A stretch of 64,000 nucleotides of DNA, taken from contig NZ_CP086111.1 of assembly GCF_016806835.2 (NCBI RefSeq), positions 179,501 through 243,500 on the forward strand. Reading direction: 5' to 3'. Positions 37,441 through 45,840 of this stretch are shown here, piece by piece. The notes under the pieces are model-generated. The model made no database searches, was not told the origin of the DNA, and saw only the letters and a list, made by a program, of their open reading frames with translations. The position numbers were made by a program, and so were the translations under genes. Source of the stretch: Skermanella rosea (GTDB lineage Bacteria; Pseudomonadota; Alphaproteobacteria; Azospirillales; Azospirillaceae). How positions within the stretch are numbered: position 1 is the first letter of the stretch; the number at the start of each line of letters is the position of its first letter.

Positions 37441-38114
37441 GGGGTCAGGCCCTTGGTGGTTGTCAGGTGGCGGCCGGCGGCGCGTTCCAGCCACCGGCCG
37501 CCGCGGGCCGTCGCCTCGACCAGCAGCCAGTAGAGCAGCGCCAGCAGCAGATAGGGCTCGGCGAAATTGAAGGTCTCCGAGACGACCCGGGTGGCGACGG
37601 TGGTCAGTTCCGGCACGGTGATCACGGACAGCACGGCCGATTCCTTGATCAGGATGATGCACTGGTTGACCGATGGCGGAAGGATCAGGGCCGCCATCTG
37701 CGGCAGTTCCACGTTGCGGAGGATCTGCCCCCGGTCGAACCCCAGCATCCGGGCGGCCTCGACCTGGCCGCGCGGCACGGCCTCGAAGCCGGCGCGGAAG
37801 ATCTCGGCGAAATAGGCGCTGCCATAGACGCTCAGCCCGATCAGCGCGGTCGTCGTGGCGGACAGCCGGATGCCCAGGCCGGGGCCGCCGTAGTACAGCA
37901 GGAACACCTGGATCAGGAACGGCGTGCCCCGCAGCAGCCCGACATAGCCGTCGTAGAACCAGCGGGCCGGCGCGAAGGGCAGGCGGCGCACCAGGAACAG
38001 CGCCAGCCCCAGCGCCACGGCGGCGCAGATGGAGACGCCGCAGATCCACGCCGTGGTCAGGAAGCCGTCGAGGAACCGTTCCGCGTAGCGCAGGGTGACC
38101 GACTGGTCGGGCAT
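37437..38114 (-). CDS. Polar amino-acid ABC transporter permease
   Basis: 225-residue HisM/GlnP-type permease with about five helices and the EAA-like loop [23 protein letters not shown] 38114 follows AGGTG; a GTG at 38123 overlapping the upstream stop (GTGA) is an alternative. It forms a heterodimer with the next permease upstream in the operon. Confidence 0.93.
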   Translation of the reverse strand: MPDQSVTLRYAERFLDGFLTTAWICGVSICAAVALGLALFLVRRLPFAPARWFYDGYVGLLRGTPFLIQVFLLYYGGPGLGIRLSATTTALIGLSVYGSAYFAEIFRAGFEAVPRGQVEAARMLGFDRGQILRNVELPQMAALILPPSVNQCIILIKESAVLSVITVPELTTVATRVVSETFNFAEPYLLLALLYWLLVEATARGGRWLERAAGRHLTTTKGLTP

Positions 38115-38119
38115 GGGCG

Positions 38120-38773
38120 TCACCTGGACAGGCTGAGCCGCCGGCCGGCATGGCGTCCGGCATAGGCGATGAGGGAGACCAGCAGCAGATACATCAGCGC
38201 CGTCGCCGCGTAGGCCTCCAGCGGGTGGTACGTGGCGGCGGCGACCTGCCGGCCGCGCCGCAGCAGCTCGGACACGGCGATGACCGACACCAGGGAGGAG
38301 CTTTTCAGGATGTCGATCGCCTCGTTGGTCAGGGCCGGAAGCGTGACGCGCAGCATCTGCGGCACCAGCACCCGGCGGCGGACCTGGCCGTGGGTGAAGC
38401 CCAGCATCCGCGCGGCCTCGACCTGTCCGCGCGGGATCGCCTGGAGGCCGCCGCGGAAGATCTCCGCCTGGAACGCCGTGGTGTTCATGGTCAGCACCGC
38501 GACGGCCGTCAGGTAGGCCGGCAGCTCAAGTCCGTAGGCCGGCGGGATGTAGAAGAAGACCAGGAGCTGCACCAGCAGCGGCGTGCCCCGGAAGAAGCTG
38601 ATATAGACGGCGGCCGCCGTCGCCGCCGCCCGTCCCCGGCTCTGCCGCAGGAAGCACAAGGCCAGCCCGCAGGGGATGCCGAGCAGGATCGCCAGGATCG
38701 ATACCGCGAAGGTGATTCCAGCGCCCTCGATCAGGGTCGGCAGGTACGGGACGATGACGGCGGGATCGAACAT
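38120..38773 (-). CDS. Polar amino-acid ABC transporter permease
   Basis: 217 residues, HisM/GlnP family, with [14 protein letters not shown] and the cytoplasmic loop [20 protein letters not shown]. Second half of the permease pair, located between the binding protein (31 bp away) and the other permease (coupled). Confidence 0.93.
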   Translation of the reverse strand: MFDPAVIVPYLPTLIEGAGITFAVSILAILLGIPCGLALCFLRQSRGRAAATAAAVYISFFRGTPLLVQLLVFFYIPPAYGLELPAYLTAVAVLTMNTTAFQAEIFRGGLQAIPRGQVEAARMLGFTHGQVRRRVLVPQMLRVTLPALTNEAIDILKSSSLVSVIAVSELLRRGRQVAAATYHPLEAYAATALMYLLLVSLIAYAGRHAGRRLSLSR

Positions 38774-38804
38774 CAGGGGTTCCCCGGGTGCGCGCGGCGC
38801 CTGA

Positions 38805-39659
38805 TCACATCGTCGGCTCGGGCACCGCGTCGGCCGGCACGTCCATGGTGAAGCCGAACCACTTCATCTGAAGCTCCGCCATCTTGCCGGAAGCGTTGGC
38901 CTTGGCGATGCCGTCGCTGAACAGCTTCACCAGGGAGGCGCTGGCCGGGTCCTTGCGGCCGGCCCAGGCATAATAGGTCTTGGGGCCGATGGTCGGCCCG
39001 ACGATCTCGAACATGTCGCCGCGCGCCTTGACCAGCGGGGCCAGGTTGGACAGCGCCTGCGACACGGCGTCGATCCGGCCGGCGGCGAGGTCGGCATAGG
39101 CCTCGTCGAAGCTGACATATTCCGTGATCGCGTCCACCCCCGCGCCGGTGCCGCGGAGCTTCTCGTCGAACGCCTGGAGCGCCTTCAGCTGGGCTGACGC
39201 GGTCTGGGAGCCGACGGCCTTGCCGGCGATGTCCTCCGGCTTGGTGATGGAGGCGTCGCCCTTGCGCTTGACCAGGGCGACCGTGGCCTCGGCGATCGGC
39301 ACGGTGAAGGCGTACTGCTCGGCCCGCTCCCTGGTCACGGTCACGGAGGTGACCACGAAGTCGAACTTGCCGGCGCTGAGGCCCGGCAGGATCGCCGGCC
39401 ACGGCACGTCCAGCTGGTTCAGCCTGACGCCCGGCAGGTCGGCCGCGACCAGTTGCAGGAGGTCGCTGGCGTAGCCGACGATCTTGCCGTCCTCCAGGTA
39501 TTCGAAGGGCGGGAACTGCGCCTCGGTCCCGATGACGATCTCCTGCTTTTTCCGGATGTCGTCGAGTTGGTCGGCGAAGGCGGGGGAGGAAGCGGCGCCG
39601 GCGGCGGCGAACACCACGGCCGCGGTCTTGATCAGGCGGGCGAACTGGGAAAGGGGCAC
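38805..39659 (-). CDS. Polar amino-acid ABC transporter substrate-binding protein
   Basis: 284 residues, SBP_bac_3 family, with a signal peptide ending near SSPAFAD. The binding-fold blocks QEIVIGTEAQFPPFEYLEDG and GKFDFVVTSVTVTRERAEQYAF (read in parts) are typical of lysine/arginine/ornithine or opine binders. The start is taken as GTG 39659 because AGGAG sits 6 nt upstream; ATG 39686 would lengthen the signal region. The ligand cannot be told from sequence, but the gene context suggests a guanidino or amino compound. Confidence 0.92.
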   Translation of the reverse strand: MPLSQFARLIKTAAVVFAAAGAASSPAFADQLDDIRKKQEIVIGTEAQFPPFEYLEDGKIVGYASDLLQLVAADLPGVRLNQLDVPWPAILPGLSAGKFDFVVTSVTVTRERAEQYAFTVPIAEATVALVKRKGDASITKPEDIAGKAVGSQTASAQLKALQAFDEKLRGTGAGVDAITEYVSFDEAYADLAAGRIDAVSQALSNLAPLVKARGDMFEIVGPTIGPKTYYAWAGRKDPASASLVKLFSDGIAKANASGKMAELQMKWFGFTMDVPADAVPEPTM

Positions 39660-39732
39660 GGCACTCTCCTGTGCGGGATAGGGCATGACGCCTGGACCGG
39701 CGCTCCGGGTGTCTCCAGCAACTTGCATGCCA

Positions 39733-39747
39733 TTCAAGTGACTTGAA
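39733..39747. promoter_or_regulatory. Perfect palindrome upstream of amino-acid ABC operon
   Basis: TTCAAGT-G-ACTTGAA, 7-bp arms around one base, 74 bp before the binding-protein start. Candidate operator for the XRE-cupin regulator encoded at the end of the same operon. Inferred from symmetry and position. Confidence 0.45.
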
Positions 39748-39830
39748 CCATGATCCCGGTGCATTCACGCCGGCCGGCGCCCCCGGCGGCAGGGGCCGAT
39801 GAAGTGCCGGCAGGCGGAAGGCGTTTCGAT

Positions 39831-39845
39831 GCCTAATCTTTAGGC
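39831..39845. promoter_or_regulatory. Second palindrome upstream of amino-acid ABC operon
   Basis: GCCTAA-TCT-TTAGGC, perfect 6-bp arms, 7 bp from the stop of the ureohydrolase gene. Too short for an effective terminator and lacking a T-run, so an operator is more likely; its sequence differs from the palindrome at 39733. Confidence 0.35.
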
Positions 39846-39852
39846 GCCGCTT

Positions 39853-40812
39853 CTACGACTGCACGGTTTTTCGGCTCATGCCCTCGGCCATCACGCAGAG
39901 CAGCTCGAACATCAGGGTCGCGGCGGTCAGCGCCGTGGCGCCCGAGGGGTCGAAGGGCGGCGAAACCTCGACCAGGTCGGCCCCGACGATGTCCAGCCCG
40001 CGCAGCAGCCGGATCATGGCCTGGGCCTCGCGCGACGTGATGCCGCCGATCTCCGGGGTGCCGGTGCCGGGCGCAATGGACGGATCGAGGATGTCGATGT
40101 CGAACGACACGTATGTCGGCCGGTCGCCGACGATCGCCCGCGCCTCGGCCATGACCTCCTTCGGGCCGCGCTCGTCGAACTCCTCGATGAAGATCAGGCG
40201 GATGCCGTTGGCCTTGGCGAAGTCGTAGTTGGCGGCGTCCGAGATCGCCCCGCGCAGCCCGATCTGCACCATGCGCTTCGGATCGAGCAGCCCTTCCTCC
40301 ACCGCGCGCCGGAATGGGGTGCCGTGGTTGTAGCGATTGCCGAAGAAGCTGTCGTAGGTGTCGGAATGGGCGTCGAAATGGATCAGCCCGACCGGACCCT
40401 GGTCGATCAGCCCGCGCAGCACCGGCAGCGTGATCAGGTGGTCGCCGCCGACCGTCAGCGGCACGGCGCCCGCCCGGCGCACCCCGGCGAAGTAGCCGGA
40501 GATCAGGTCTATGCTTTCCATCAGGTCGAGCGGGTTGACCGGCGCATCGCCGCAGTCGCCGACGCGCACCAGGTCGAACGGGCAGATGCCGGTCGCGTGG
40601 TGGACCCGGCGGACCAGGCTGGACTGGTTTCGGACCTCGCGCGGGCCGTGGCGGGGCCCCGGCCGGTTCGTCGTGCCGCCGTCGAACGGGACGCCGACCA
40701 GGGCCACGTCCACCTCCTCCGGCGAGGCCACGGGCAGCCGCATGAAGGTCGGCAGCCCGGCGAACCGGGGCACCGCGGCGGAATCGAGGGGCTGGAACCG
40801 CTTGTCGCTCAT
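39853..40812 (-). CDS. Ureohydrolase (agmatinase/guanidino-acid hydrolase family)
   Basis: 319 residues with the complete binuclear Mn site of ureohydrolases: His125 (GGDHLITLP), Asp147/His149/Asp151 (HFDAHSDT) and Asp238/Asp240 (SFDIDILDP). The enzyme releases urea from a guanidino compound. It is generally annotated agmatinase (speB), but no polyamine genes are near; a creatininase-family gene precedes it by 7 bp, so a guanidino acid such as guanidinobutyrate or guanidinopropionate, or a related compound, fits better. The N-terminal extension before 40812 is not conserved-looking. Confidence 0.9.
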   Translation of the reverse strand: MSDKRFQPLDSAAVPRFAGLPTFMRLPVASPEEVDVALVGVPFDGGTTNRPGPRHGPREVRNQSSLVRRVHHATGICPFDLVRVGDCGDAPVNPLDLMESIDLISGYFAGVRRAGAVPLTVGGDHLITLPVLRGLIDQGPVGLIHFDAHSDTYDSFFGNRYNHGTPFRRAVEEGLLDPKRMVQIGLRGAISDAANYDFAKANGIRLIFIEEFDERGPKEVMAEARAIVGDRPTYVSFDIDILDPSIAPGTGTPEIGGITSREAQAMIRLLRGLDIVGADLVEVSPPFDPSGATALTAATLMFELLCVMAEGMSRKTVQS

Positions 40813-40819
40813 TGTCTGC

Positions 40820-41593
40820 TCAAACTCCGAATTCGGCTCGGACGGCCCGGGTGATCCGCTCGACATGGTCGTCCATCAGGAGCTGCCCCTTCTCGGCCGA
40901 GGCCCCCTGGGCGCGGGCCAGGACGCCGGAGGCCGGGACGAACCCCTCCGGCACGGGATGGCGGTCGTATGTGGGGAACTTGGCCGGCCCGTCGGACGGC
41001 ACCTTGTCCATGTCGACCAGGTCGGGCCGCAGCAGCAGCATCAGCGACGTCTCCAGCAGGCTGGCATGCTCCAGCTCGGTGCCGGGGAACCCCTCGGGGA
41101 AGAGCCGGTCCAGCGTGTCGCGGCCGATGAAGTCCCAGTATTCCAGCCGCATCACCTGCATGTCGGGGATCCCGTCGCGGCGGAGCTCGCGCAGGCCCAG
41201 GTCGACGCCCTCGACCGCCGGCCAGCAGTTCTCGAAATGCCCGTTCACCACCACCAGCCGGCGCACGCCGTCGGTGCCGAGGCTGCGGATCACGTCGCGC
41301 ACGACCAGCGAGAAGGTGTTGGCGTCCAGGCTGGTGGTGCCGGGGAACGCCTCGCCGCCGCCCGAGCGGGGCTGCGACTTGTAGCCATAGGGGATCGTCG
41401 GGGCGACGATGCCGCCGACGTTGCGCGCCACCCGCTCGCACACGGCGGTGGGCAGCACCACGTCCACGTTCATCGCCATGTGGGGGCCGTGCTGCTCGGT
41501 GGTGCCCAGGGGCAGGAAGACGGTGACGCCCTCCGCCACCTTGGCGGCGAACTCCGGCCAAGTCAGTTCGGCCATGAAGACGCTTTGGACCAT
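40820..41593 (-). CDS. Creatininase-family amidohydrolase
   Basis: 257 residues, close to the length of Pseudomonas creatininase. The two-metal site is complete: Glu33, His35 and Asp44 in GTTEQHGPHMAMNVDVV, His119 and Glu121 in VVNGHFEN. YWDFIGRD and the segment PEGFPGTELEHASLLETSLML (two adjacent blocks) also resemble creatininase, but the second Trp expected near residue 173 is Thr. It may open creatinine or another cyclic amide. ATG 41593 follows GAGGA. It lies between an SDR gene and the ureohydrolase in one operon. Confidence 0.88.
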   Translation of the reverse strand: MVQSVFMAELTWPEFAAKVAEGVTVFLPLGTTEQHGPHMAMNVDVVLPTAVCERVARNVGGIVAPTIPYGYKSQPRSGGGEAFPGTTSLDANTFSLVVRDVIRSLGTDGVRRLVVVNGHFENCWPAVEGVDLGLRELRRDGIPDMQVMRLEYWDFIGRDTLDRLFPEGFPGTELEHASLLETSLMLLLRPDLVDMDKVPSDGPAKFPTYDRHPVPEGFVPASGVLARAQGASAEKGQLLMDDHVERITRAVRAEFGV

Positions 41594-41606
41594 GGTTCTT
41601 TTCCTC

Positions 41607-42314
41607 TCAGTGCATCGCCGCGCCGCCGTCGACGCTGATGCATTGTCCCGTGATGAAGCTGGCGGCGGGGGACGCCAGGAAGAGGATCGCGGCGGCGACC
41701 TCCTCCGGGCGGCCGATGCGGCCAAGGGGGTTGGCGCTCTCCAGCGCCTTCTGGGCGTCGGTCATGCGCTCGAAGCCCAGCAACGGGGTGTCGGTCGGGC
41801 CGGGGGCCACGGCGTTGACCAGGATTCCGGGCGCCAGCTCCCGTGCCCAGGACCGCGTCAGCGACAGCATCGCCCCCTTGGTGGCGCAGTAGCCCGAAGC
41901 GCCCTGGCGGCCGAGATACGCGAGTTCCGACGCGATATTGACGATGCGGGCACCCGCTTCCATGGCCTTCAGGGCCTCCCGCGTCACCAGGATCGGACCG
42001 CGCAGGTTGACCGCGTACATGCGGTCCATGTCGGCGATGTCGATCGCGCGGAGCGGCGCCTCGATCTCGATGCCGGCGCAATTCACCAGCAGGTCGAGGC
42101 CGCCCAGGCGCGCGGCGGCCAGGGCGACCGCCTCGATCACCTGGCCCTCGTCGGTCACGTCGGCGACCACCCGGCCGGCGTCGTCGGCCGGGGCCGGCGC
42201 GCGGTCCAGCCCGACCACCCGGGCGCCGGCGCCGCGCAGGGCCTCGCAGGCGGCGAGGCCGATCCCGCTCGCGGCGCCGGTCACCAGCGCCCTGAGCCCG
42301 TTCAAACCTGTCAC
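41607..42314 (-). CDS. Short-chain dehydrogenase/reductase
   Basis: 235 residues, classical SDR: TGAASGIG at 12-19, NCAG at 78-81, catalytic Ser129, Tyr142 and Lys146 (YCATK). GTG start overlaps the stop of the upstream SDR gene (GTGA). Substrate unknown; with the second SDR it may oxidise an alcohol or hydroxy-acid group of the compound handled by this operon. Confidence 0.9.
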   Translation of the reverse strand: MTGLNGLRALVTGAASGIGLAACEALRGAGARVVGLDRAPAPADDAGRVVADVTDEGQVIEAVALAAARLGGLDLLVNCAGIEIEAPLRAIDIADMDRMYAVNLRGPILVTREALKAMEAGARIVNIASELAYLGRQGASGYCATKGAMLSLTRSWARELAPGILVNAVAPGPTDTPLLGFERMTDAQKALESANPLGRIGRPEEVAAAILFLASPAASFITGQCISVDGGAAMH

Positions 42315-43069
42315 CACGGCACTTCCCCCCGGTCGGCTCCGAGGCTCTGGCCGGTGACGTTGGCCGCGAGGTCGGAGGCAAGGAACAGATAGGGACCCGC
42401 CATGTCCGGCGGCTCCATGAGGCCGGGCAGCGCCTGCCCGGCGATGATGTCGTCCAGAAGATCCGCTTCCCCGCGGCCCGCCCGTTCCGCCATCCGGCCG
42501 AGCGAGCGCATGGAGGCTTCCGTCCTCACCCAGCCGGGGCACACAGCGTTGACCCGGATGCCGCTGGGCCCCAGCTCCTTGGCCCAGGTCTTGGTCAGCC
42601 CGATCACCGCGTGCTTCGACGCGACATAGGCGGAGAACAGCGGCTCCGCGACGCGGCCCCAGACCGAGGCCGTGTTGACGATGGCGCCGCCCGCGCGCAT
42701 GCCCGGCACCACGGCCCGGGTCACCAGGAAGGTGCCCAGGATGTTGATCTCGATGATGCGCCGGAAGGCCGCCTCGTTCTCCGCGCCGGCGTCGTCCAGC
42801 GGGGTCATGAGCTCCAGGCCGGCATTGTTGACCAGCACGTCCACGGCGCCGATGCGGGCCGCCATGGCGGCCACCTCGTCGCCCCGGGTCACGTCGGCCC
42901 GGTGCGCCATGGCGCCCAGCGCCTCCGCCGCGGCGTGGATCGCGTCGTTCTCCGCCGCGACGTGCAGGTCCGCCCCGGCGGTGGCGAAGGCCTGGGCGAT
43001 GCCGAAGCCGATGCCGCGGCTGGCGCCGGTGACCAGCACCGTGCGGCCGTCGAAACGGGGCAGGGTCAT
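42311..43069 (-). CDS. Short-chain dehydrogenase/reductase
   Basis: 252 residues, classical SDR: TGASRGIG at 14-21, NNAG at 81-84, Ser135, Tyr148 and Lys152 (YVASK). C-terminus ends DRGEVPW. Overlaps the ABC ATPase stop by 4 bp. It is distinct from the neighbouring SDR and not a recent duplicate. Substrate unknown. Confidence 0.9.
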   Translation of the reverse strand: MTLPRFDGRTVLVTGASRGIGFGIAQAFATAGADLHVAAENDAIHAAAEALGAMAHRADVTRGDEVAAMAARIGAVDVLVNNAGLELMTPLDDAGAENEAAFRRIIEINILGTFLVTRAVVPGMRAGGAIVNTASVWGRVAEPLFSAYVASKHAVIGLTKTWAKELGPSGIRVNAVCPGWVRTEASMRSLGRMAERAGRGEADLLDDIIAGQALPGLMEPPDMAGPYLFLASDLAANVTGQSLGADRGEVPW

Positions 43070-43854
43070 TCCTCGTCTCCCGCGGCTTCGCGCAGCAGTT
43101 TCAGGACTTCGCTCCGAAGCCGGAAGAATTCCGGGCTGTCCCGCAGCTCCAGCGGGCGGTCGGGGCCGAGGCGCCCGGTGATGTCGATGTCCGCCATGAC
43201 CCGCGCGGGCCGCTTGGAGAACACGATGACCCGGTCGGCCAGGAACACCGCCTCCTCCACGTCGTGGGTCACGAAGACGATGGTCTTGGCGTCGCGCCGC
43301 TGGATGCTCCGCAGCTCGACCTGGAGCCGTTCCCGGCGCTGCGCGTCCAGGGCACCGAACGGCTCGTCCATCAGCATCACGTCCGATCCGGCCGCCAGCG
43401 TGCGGGCGATCGCCACGCGCTGGCGCATGCCGCCGGACACCTTGTTCGGATAGGCGTCGGAGAACTCGTAGAGCCCGACCAGTTCCAGGTAATGGTCGCG
43501 GCGGGCCAGTTTCTGCCGCTCCGTCAGGTCGCGGCGATAGCGCATGCCGAAATGGACGTTCTCGGCGACGGTCAGCCACGGGAAGGACGAGTAGGACTGG
43601 AAGACCATGCCGCGCCGGTGGTCGGGGCCGCCGACCGGCGCGCCTTCGAGGCGGATCGTCCCGGTGGACGGCGTGTCCAGCCCGCCGATCATGCGCATCA
43701 GCGTGGTCTTGCCGCAGCCGGACGGCCCCAGGAAGACGACGAACTCGTTGCGGGCGATGGTGGCTTCGAAGGGTTGGGCGACCACGTCGAGGTCGCCGAA
43801 CCGCTTGGTGACGCCGTCGAAAGCGAGATAGGGCTGTGTCATGAACTGTGTCAT
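43066..43854 (-). CDS. NitT/TauT-type ABC transporter ATPase
   Basis: 262 residues; Walker A GPSGCGKTT at 43-51, signature VSGGMRQR, Walker B VMLMDEPFGALDAQ, and the TauB/SsuB-like segment FLADRVIVFSKRPARV. ATG 43854; a second in-frame ATG is at 43842. It starts 11 bp after the permease stop and overlaps the next SDR gene. Confidence 0.94.
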   Translation of the reverse strand: MTQFMTQPYLAFDGVTKRFGDLDVVAQPFEATIARNEFVVFLGPSGCGKTTLMRMIGGLDTPSTGTIRLEGAPVGGPDHRRGMVFQSYSSFPWLTVAENVHFGMRYRRDLTERQKLARRDHYLELVGLYEFSDAYPNKVSGGMRQRVAIARTLAAGSDVMLMDEPFGALDAQRRERLQVELRSIQRRDAKTIVFVTHDVEEAVFLADRVIVFSKRPARVMADIDITGRLGPDRPLELRDSPEFFRLRSEVLKLLREAAGDEE

Positions 43855-43865
43855 GGGGGGCCTGC

Positions 43866-44690
43866 TCACAGGTAGCGGAAGGCGCGGCGGTGGGCCGCCC
43901 GGAGAAGCTGGTCGGTGACCAGCCCGATCACGCCGATCACCACCACGCCGGCCATGACCTCGGGCGTCTTCATGTAGCGGCGGGCCGTCCAGATGACGAA
44001 GCCGATGCCGCTGTCGGCGGCGACGATCTCGGCGATGATCAGGTAGGTCCAGCACCAGCCCAGCGTGATCCGCAGATTGTCCACCAGTCCCGGCAGCATC
44101 GCCCGGAACGCCACGTCGCGCAGCATCTGCCGGGTGTTGGCCCCGAGGGTATGGGCGATCTCGATATATTCCTGCGGCACGCGGCGCATGTCGTCGGCGA
44201 CCAGCAGGACCAGCTGGAAGAAGGTGCCGAGCCACAGCAGGTACAGCTTTGTGCTTTCGCCGACGCCGAACCAGATGATCGAGAGCGGCACCAATGCCGG
44301 CACCGGCAGGTAGCGGATGAAGTCGATGATCGGCTCCAGCGCCGCGCCCACGACGCGGTAGCTGCTCATCAGGATGCCGATCGGGATCGCCATCGCCGCC
44401 GCCAGCGCGAAGGCGGCCCAGACCCGCAGGGTCGAGACGCCGGCATGCCACAGCAGGTCCTGCTTCTGGACCATGACCAGCATGGCGCCCAGAACCGTGC
44501 TGGGCGCGGGCAGGAAAAGGCTGTTCACCAGCCCCAACCGGGCGACCGCCTCCCACGCCAGCAGCAGGCCGACGCTGGCCGCCACGCCGATCCCGACCTG
44601 GGCCGGGCGCGACAGGGTTCCGCGGAAGGCCCAGAGGGACGAGCGCCGGGGAGGCGGCGCCGTCCTGGCGGCCCTCGTTGCGGTGTCCAT
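43866..44690 (-). CDS. NitT/TauT-type ABC transporter permease
   Basis: 274 residues, about six helices, with the cytoplasmic EAA loop EIAHTLGANTRQMLRDVAFRA. The N-terminal 25 residues are basic and cytoplasmic. Partner of the ATPase and of the binding protein encoded 44 bp upstream. Confidence 0.94.
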   Translation of the reverse strand: MDTATRAARTAPPPRRSSLWAFRGTLSRPAQVGIGVAASVGLLLAWEAVARLGLVNSLFLPAPSTVLGAMLVMVQKQDLLWHAGVSTLRVWAAFALAAAMAIPIGILMSSYRVVGAALEPIIDFIRYLPVPALVPLSIIWFGVGESTKLYLLWLGTFFQLVLLVADDMRRVPQEYIEIAHTLGANTRQMLRDVAFRAMLPGLVDNLRITLGWCWTYLIIAEIVAADSGIGFVIWTARRYMKTPEVMAGVVVIGVIGLVTDQLLRAAHRRAFRYL

Positions 44691-44734
44691 GGCCTGGAGG
44701 TCCGAACCGCGAAGCGCCGTCGTCTGCCCCGGGG

Positions 44735-45721
44735 TCACGGGGAAACCTGGGAGATCACGGAGGCGTCGATCTGGCTGGCGGCGGTCAGCTTGGTGTCGGC
44801 GGCGCCGTTCTCGATGTTCAGCTGCATGACGGTGTCGAAGATCCCGTGCAGGCGGCCGGGCCGGTCCGGAGTGCCGATCAGGTCCTTGGCCTCGGCCAGC
44901 GGCGTGTAGGCCAGGCTGGTGTCGATGATCTCCTTCACCTCGTCCTCGCCGAGGTTGTAGTGCGGAGCCGCCAGCTCGATGAACTCCTCCGGGTTCGTCC
45001 TGTAGAGATCGATCGCCCGGTAGATGCCGGCCAGGAAGTTCCGGTACTTCGTCGGGTTCTTCTTCAGGTCGTCCTGGCGGGCGGTGATCACGTCGATGAT
45101 GATCTCGCTGTCCACCGACGACAGCAGGACCTTGCCCTTGCGGTCCGGCAGGGCGGTGATGGCCTGGGACTGGAACGGCTGGTATGTCCCGACCGCCGCG
45201 ATCGAGCTGTCGGCGAAGACGGCGATCGTGTCGGCGGTCGCGATCTCCACGATCGACAGGTCGTCCAGGCTCATCCCTTCCTTCTTCAGGGCGAGTTGGA
45301 GCAGCAGGCGGGCCGGGATGTTGGGTTCGACCGCGATCTTCTTGCCGCGCAGGTCGGCCACCCCGCCGATCGACCCGTCCGCGATGACCCCGTCGCCGCC
45401 GACCGACTTGTCGATCGTGCCGATGATGACGCCCGGCGTGGTCTCGTCGCGCGGGCGGCCCTGGTGCTCGCCGACGGTGCGCATGTCGACCTCGATGTCG
45501 CCGCGCATCATGGCCGCCATGACGTTGGCCCGGTCGTCCTCGAACTTCATGTCGACCGTCAGCCCGAGTTCCTTGAAGTAACCCTTGTCGGCGGCCACGA
45601 ACACGGGCGCGAAGCCGGGCCAGGTGGGCGACAGCACCCGGATCGTATCGGCTGCCCAGGCCGGTACCGAGACGGTCGCGAGGAGCAGGGCGGCGGCTGC
45701 AAGTCGGCTTGTGCGGAGCAT
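44735..45721 (-). CDS. NitT/TauT-type ABC substrate-binding protein
   Basis: 328 residues with a signal peptide cleaved near AWAAD (residue 23). NMT1/SsuA-like fold: TWPGFAPVFVAADKGYFKELGLTVDM and NVMAAMMRGDIEVDMRTVGE in parts. This class binds small anions, sulfonates, thiamine precursors or small nitrogen compounds. First gene of a seven-gene operon with SDRs, creatininase and ureohydrolase, divergent from lysR. Confidence 0.93.
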   Translation of the reverse strand: MLRTSRLAAAALLLATVSVPAWAADTIRVLSPTWPGFAPVFVAADKGYFKELGLTVDMKFEDDRANVMAAMMRGDIEVDMRTVGEHQGRPRDETTPGVIIGTIDKSVGGDGVIADGSIGGVADLRGKKIAVEPNIPARLLLQLALKKEGMSLDDLSIVEIATADTIAVFADSSIAAVGTYQPFQSQAITALPDRKGKVLLSSVDSEIIIDVITARQDDLKKNPTKYRNFLAGIYRAIDLYRTNPEEFIELAAPHYNLGEDEVKEIIDTSLAYTPLAEAKDLIGTPDRPGRLHGIFDTVMQLNIENGAADTKLTAASQIDASVISQVSP

Positions 45722-45773
45722 CGGTGACCCTCATCGCTGGACTGGTTCGCGGGGATCATCGCCCAGGTTTACA

Positions 45774-45797
45774 TCTATAAAAATCAGGTTTAATAGA
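45774..45797. promoter_or_regulatory. Inverted repeat between the NitT operon and lysR
   Basis: TCTAT-N14-ATAGA in an AT-rich stretch of the 119-bp divergent intergenic region. LysR-type regulators usually bind such interrupted dyads between their own gene and the target operon. Candidate site only. Confidence 0.45.
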
Positions 45798-45840
45798 CGG
45801 ATATATTGAAAATCATCGATGTGAAATTGGCACCGGGACC

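Noticed and set aside
39853-40812. Agmatinase in polyamine synthesis (speB)
   Set aside because: No arginine decarboxylase or other polyamine gene is nearby, while a creatininase homologue and importer genes are. A catabolic ureohydrolase is more likely, although the family alone cannot decide.
43866-45734. Single large gene covering the permease and binding protein
   Set aside because: The frame stays open by chance in high-GC DNA. The binding protein with signal peptide is in a different frame, and the permease starts at 44690.
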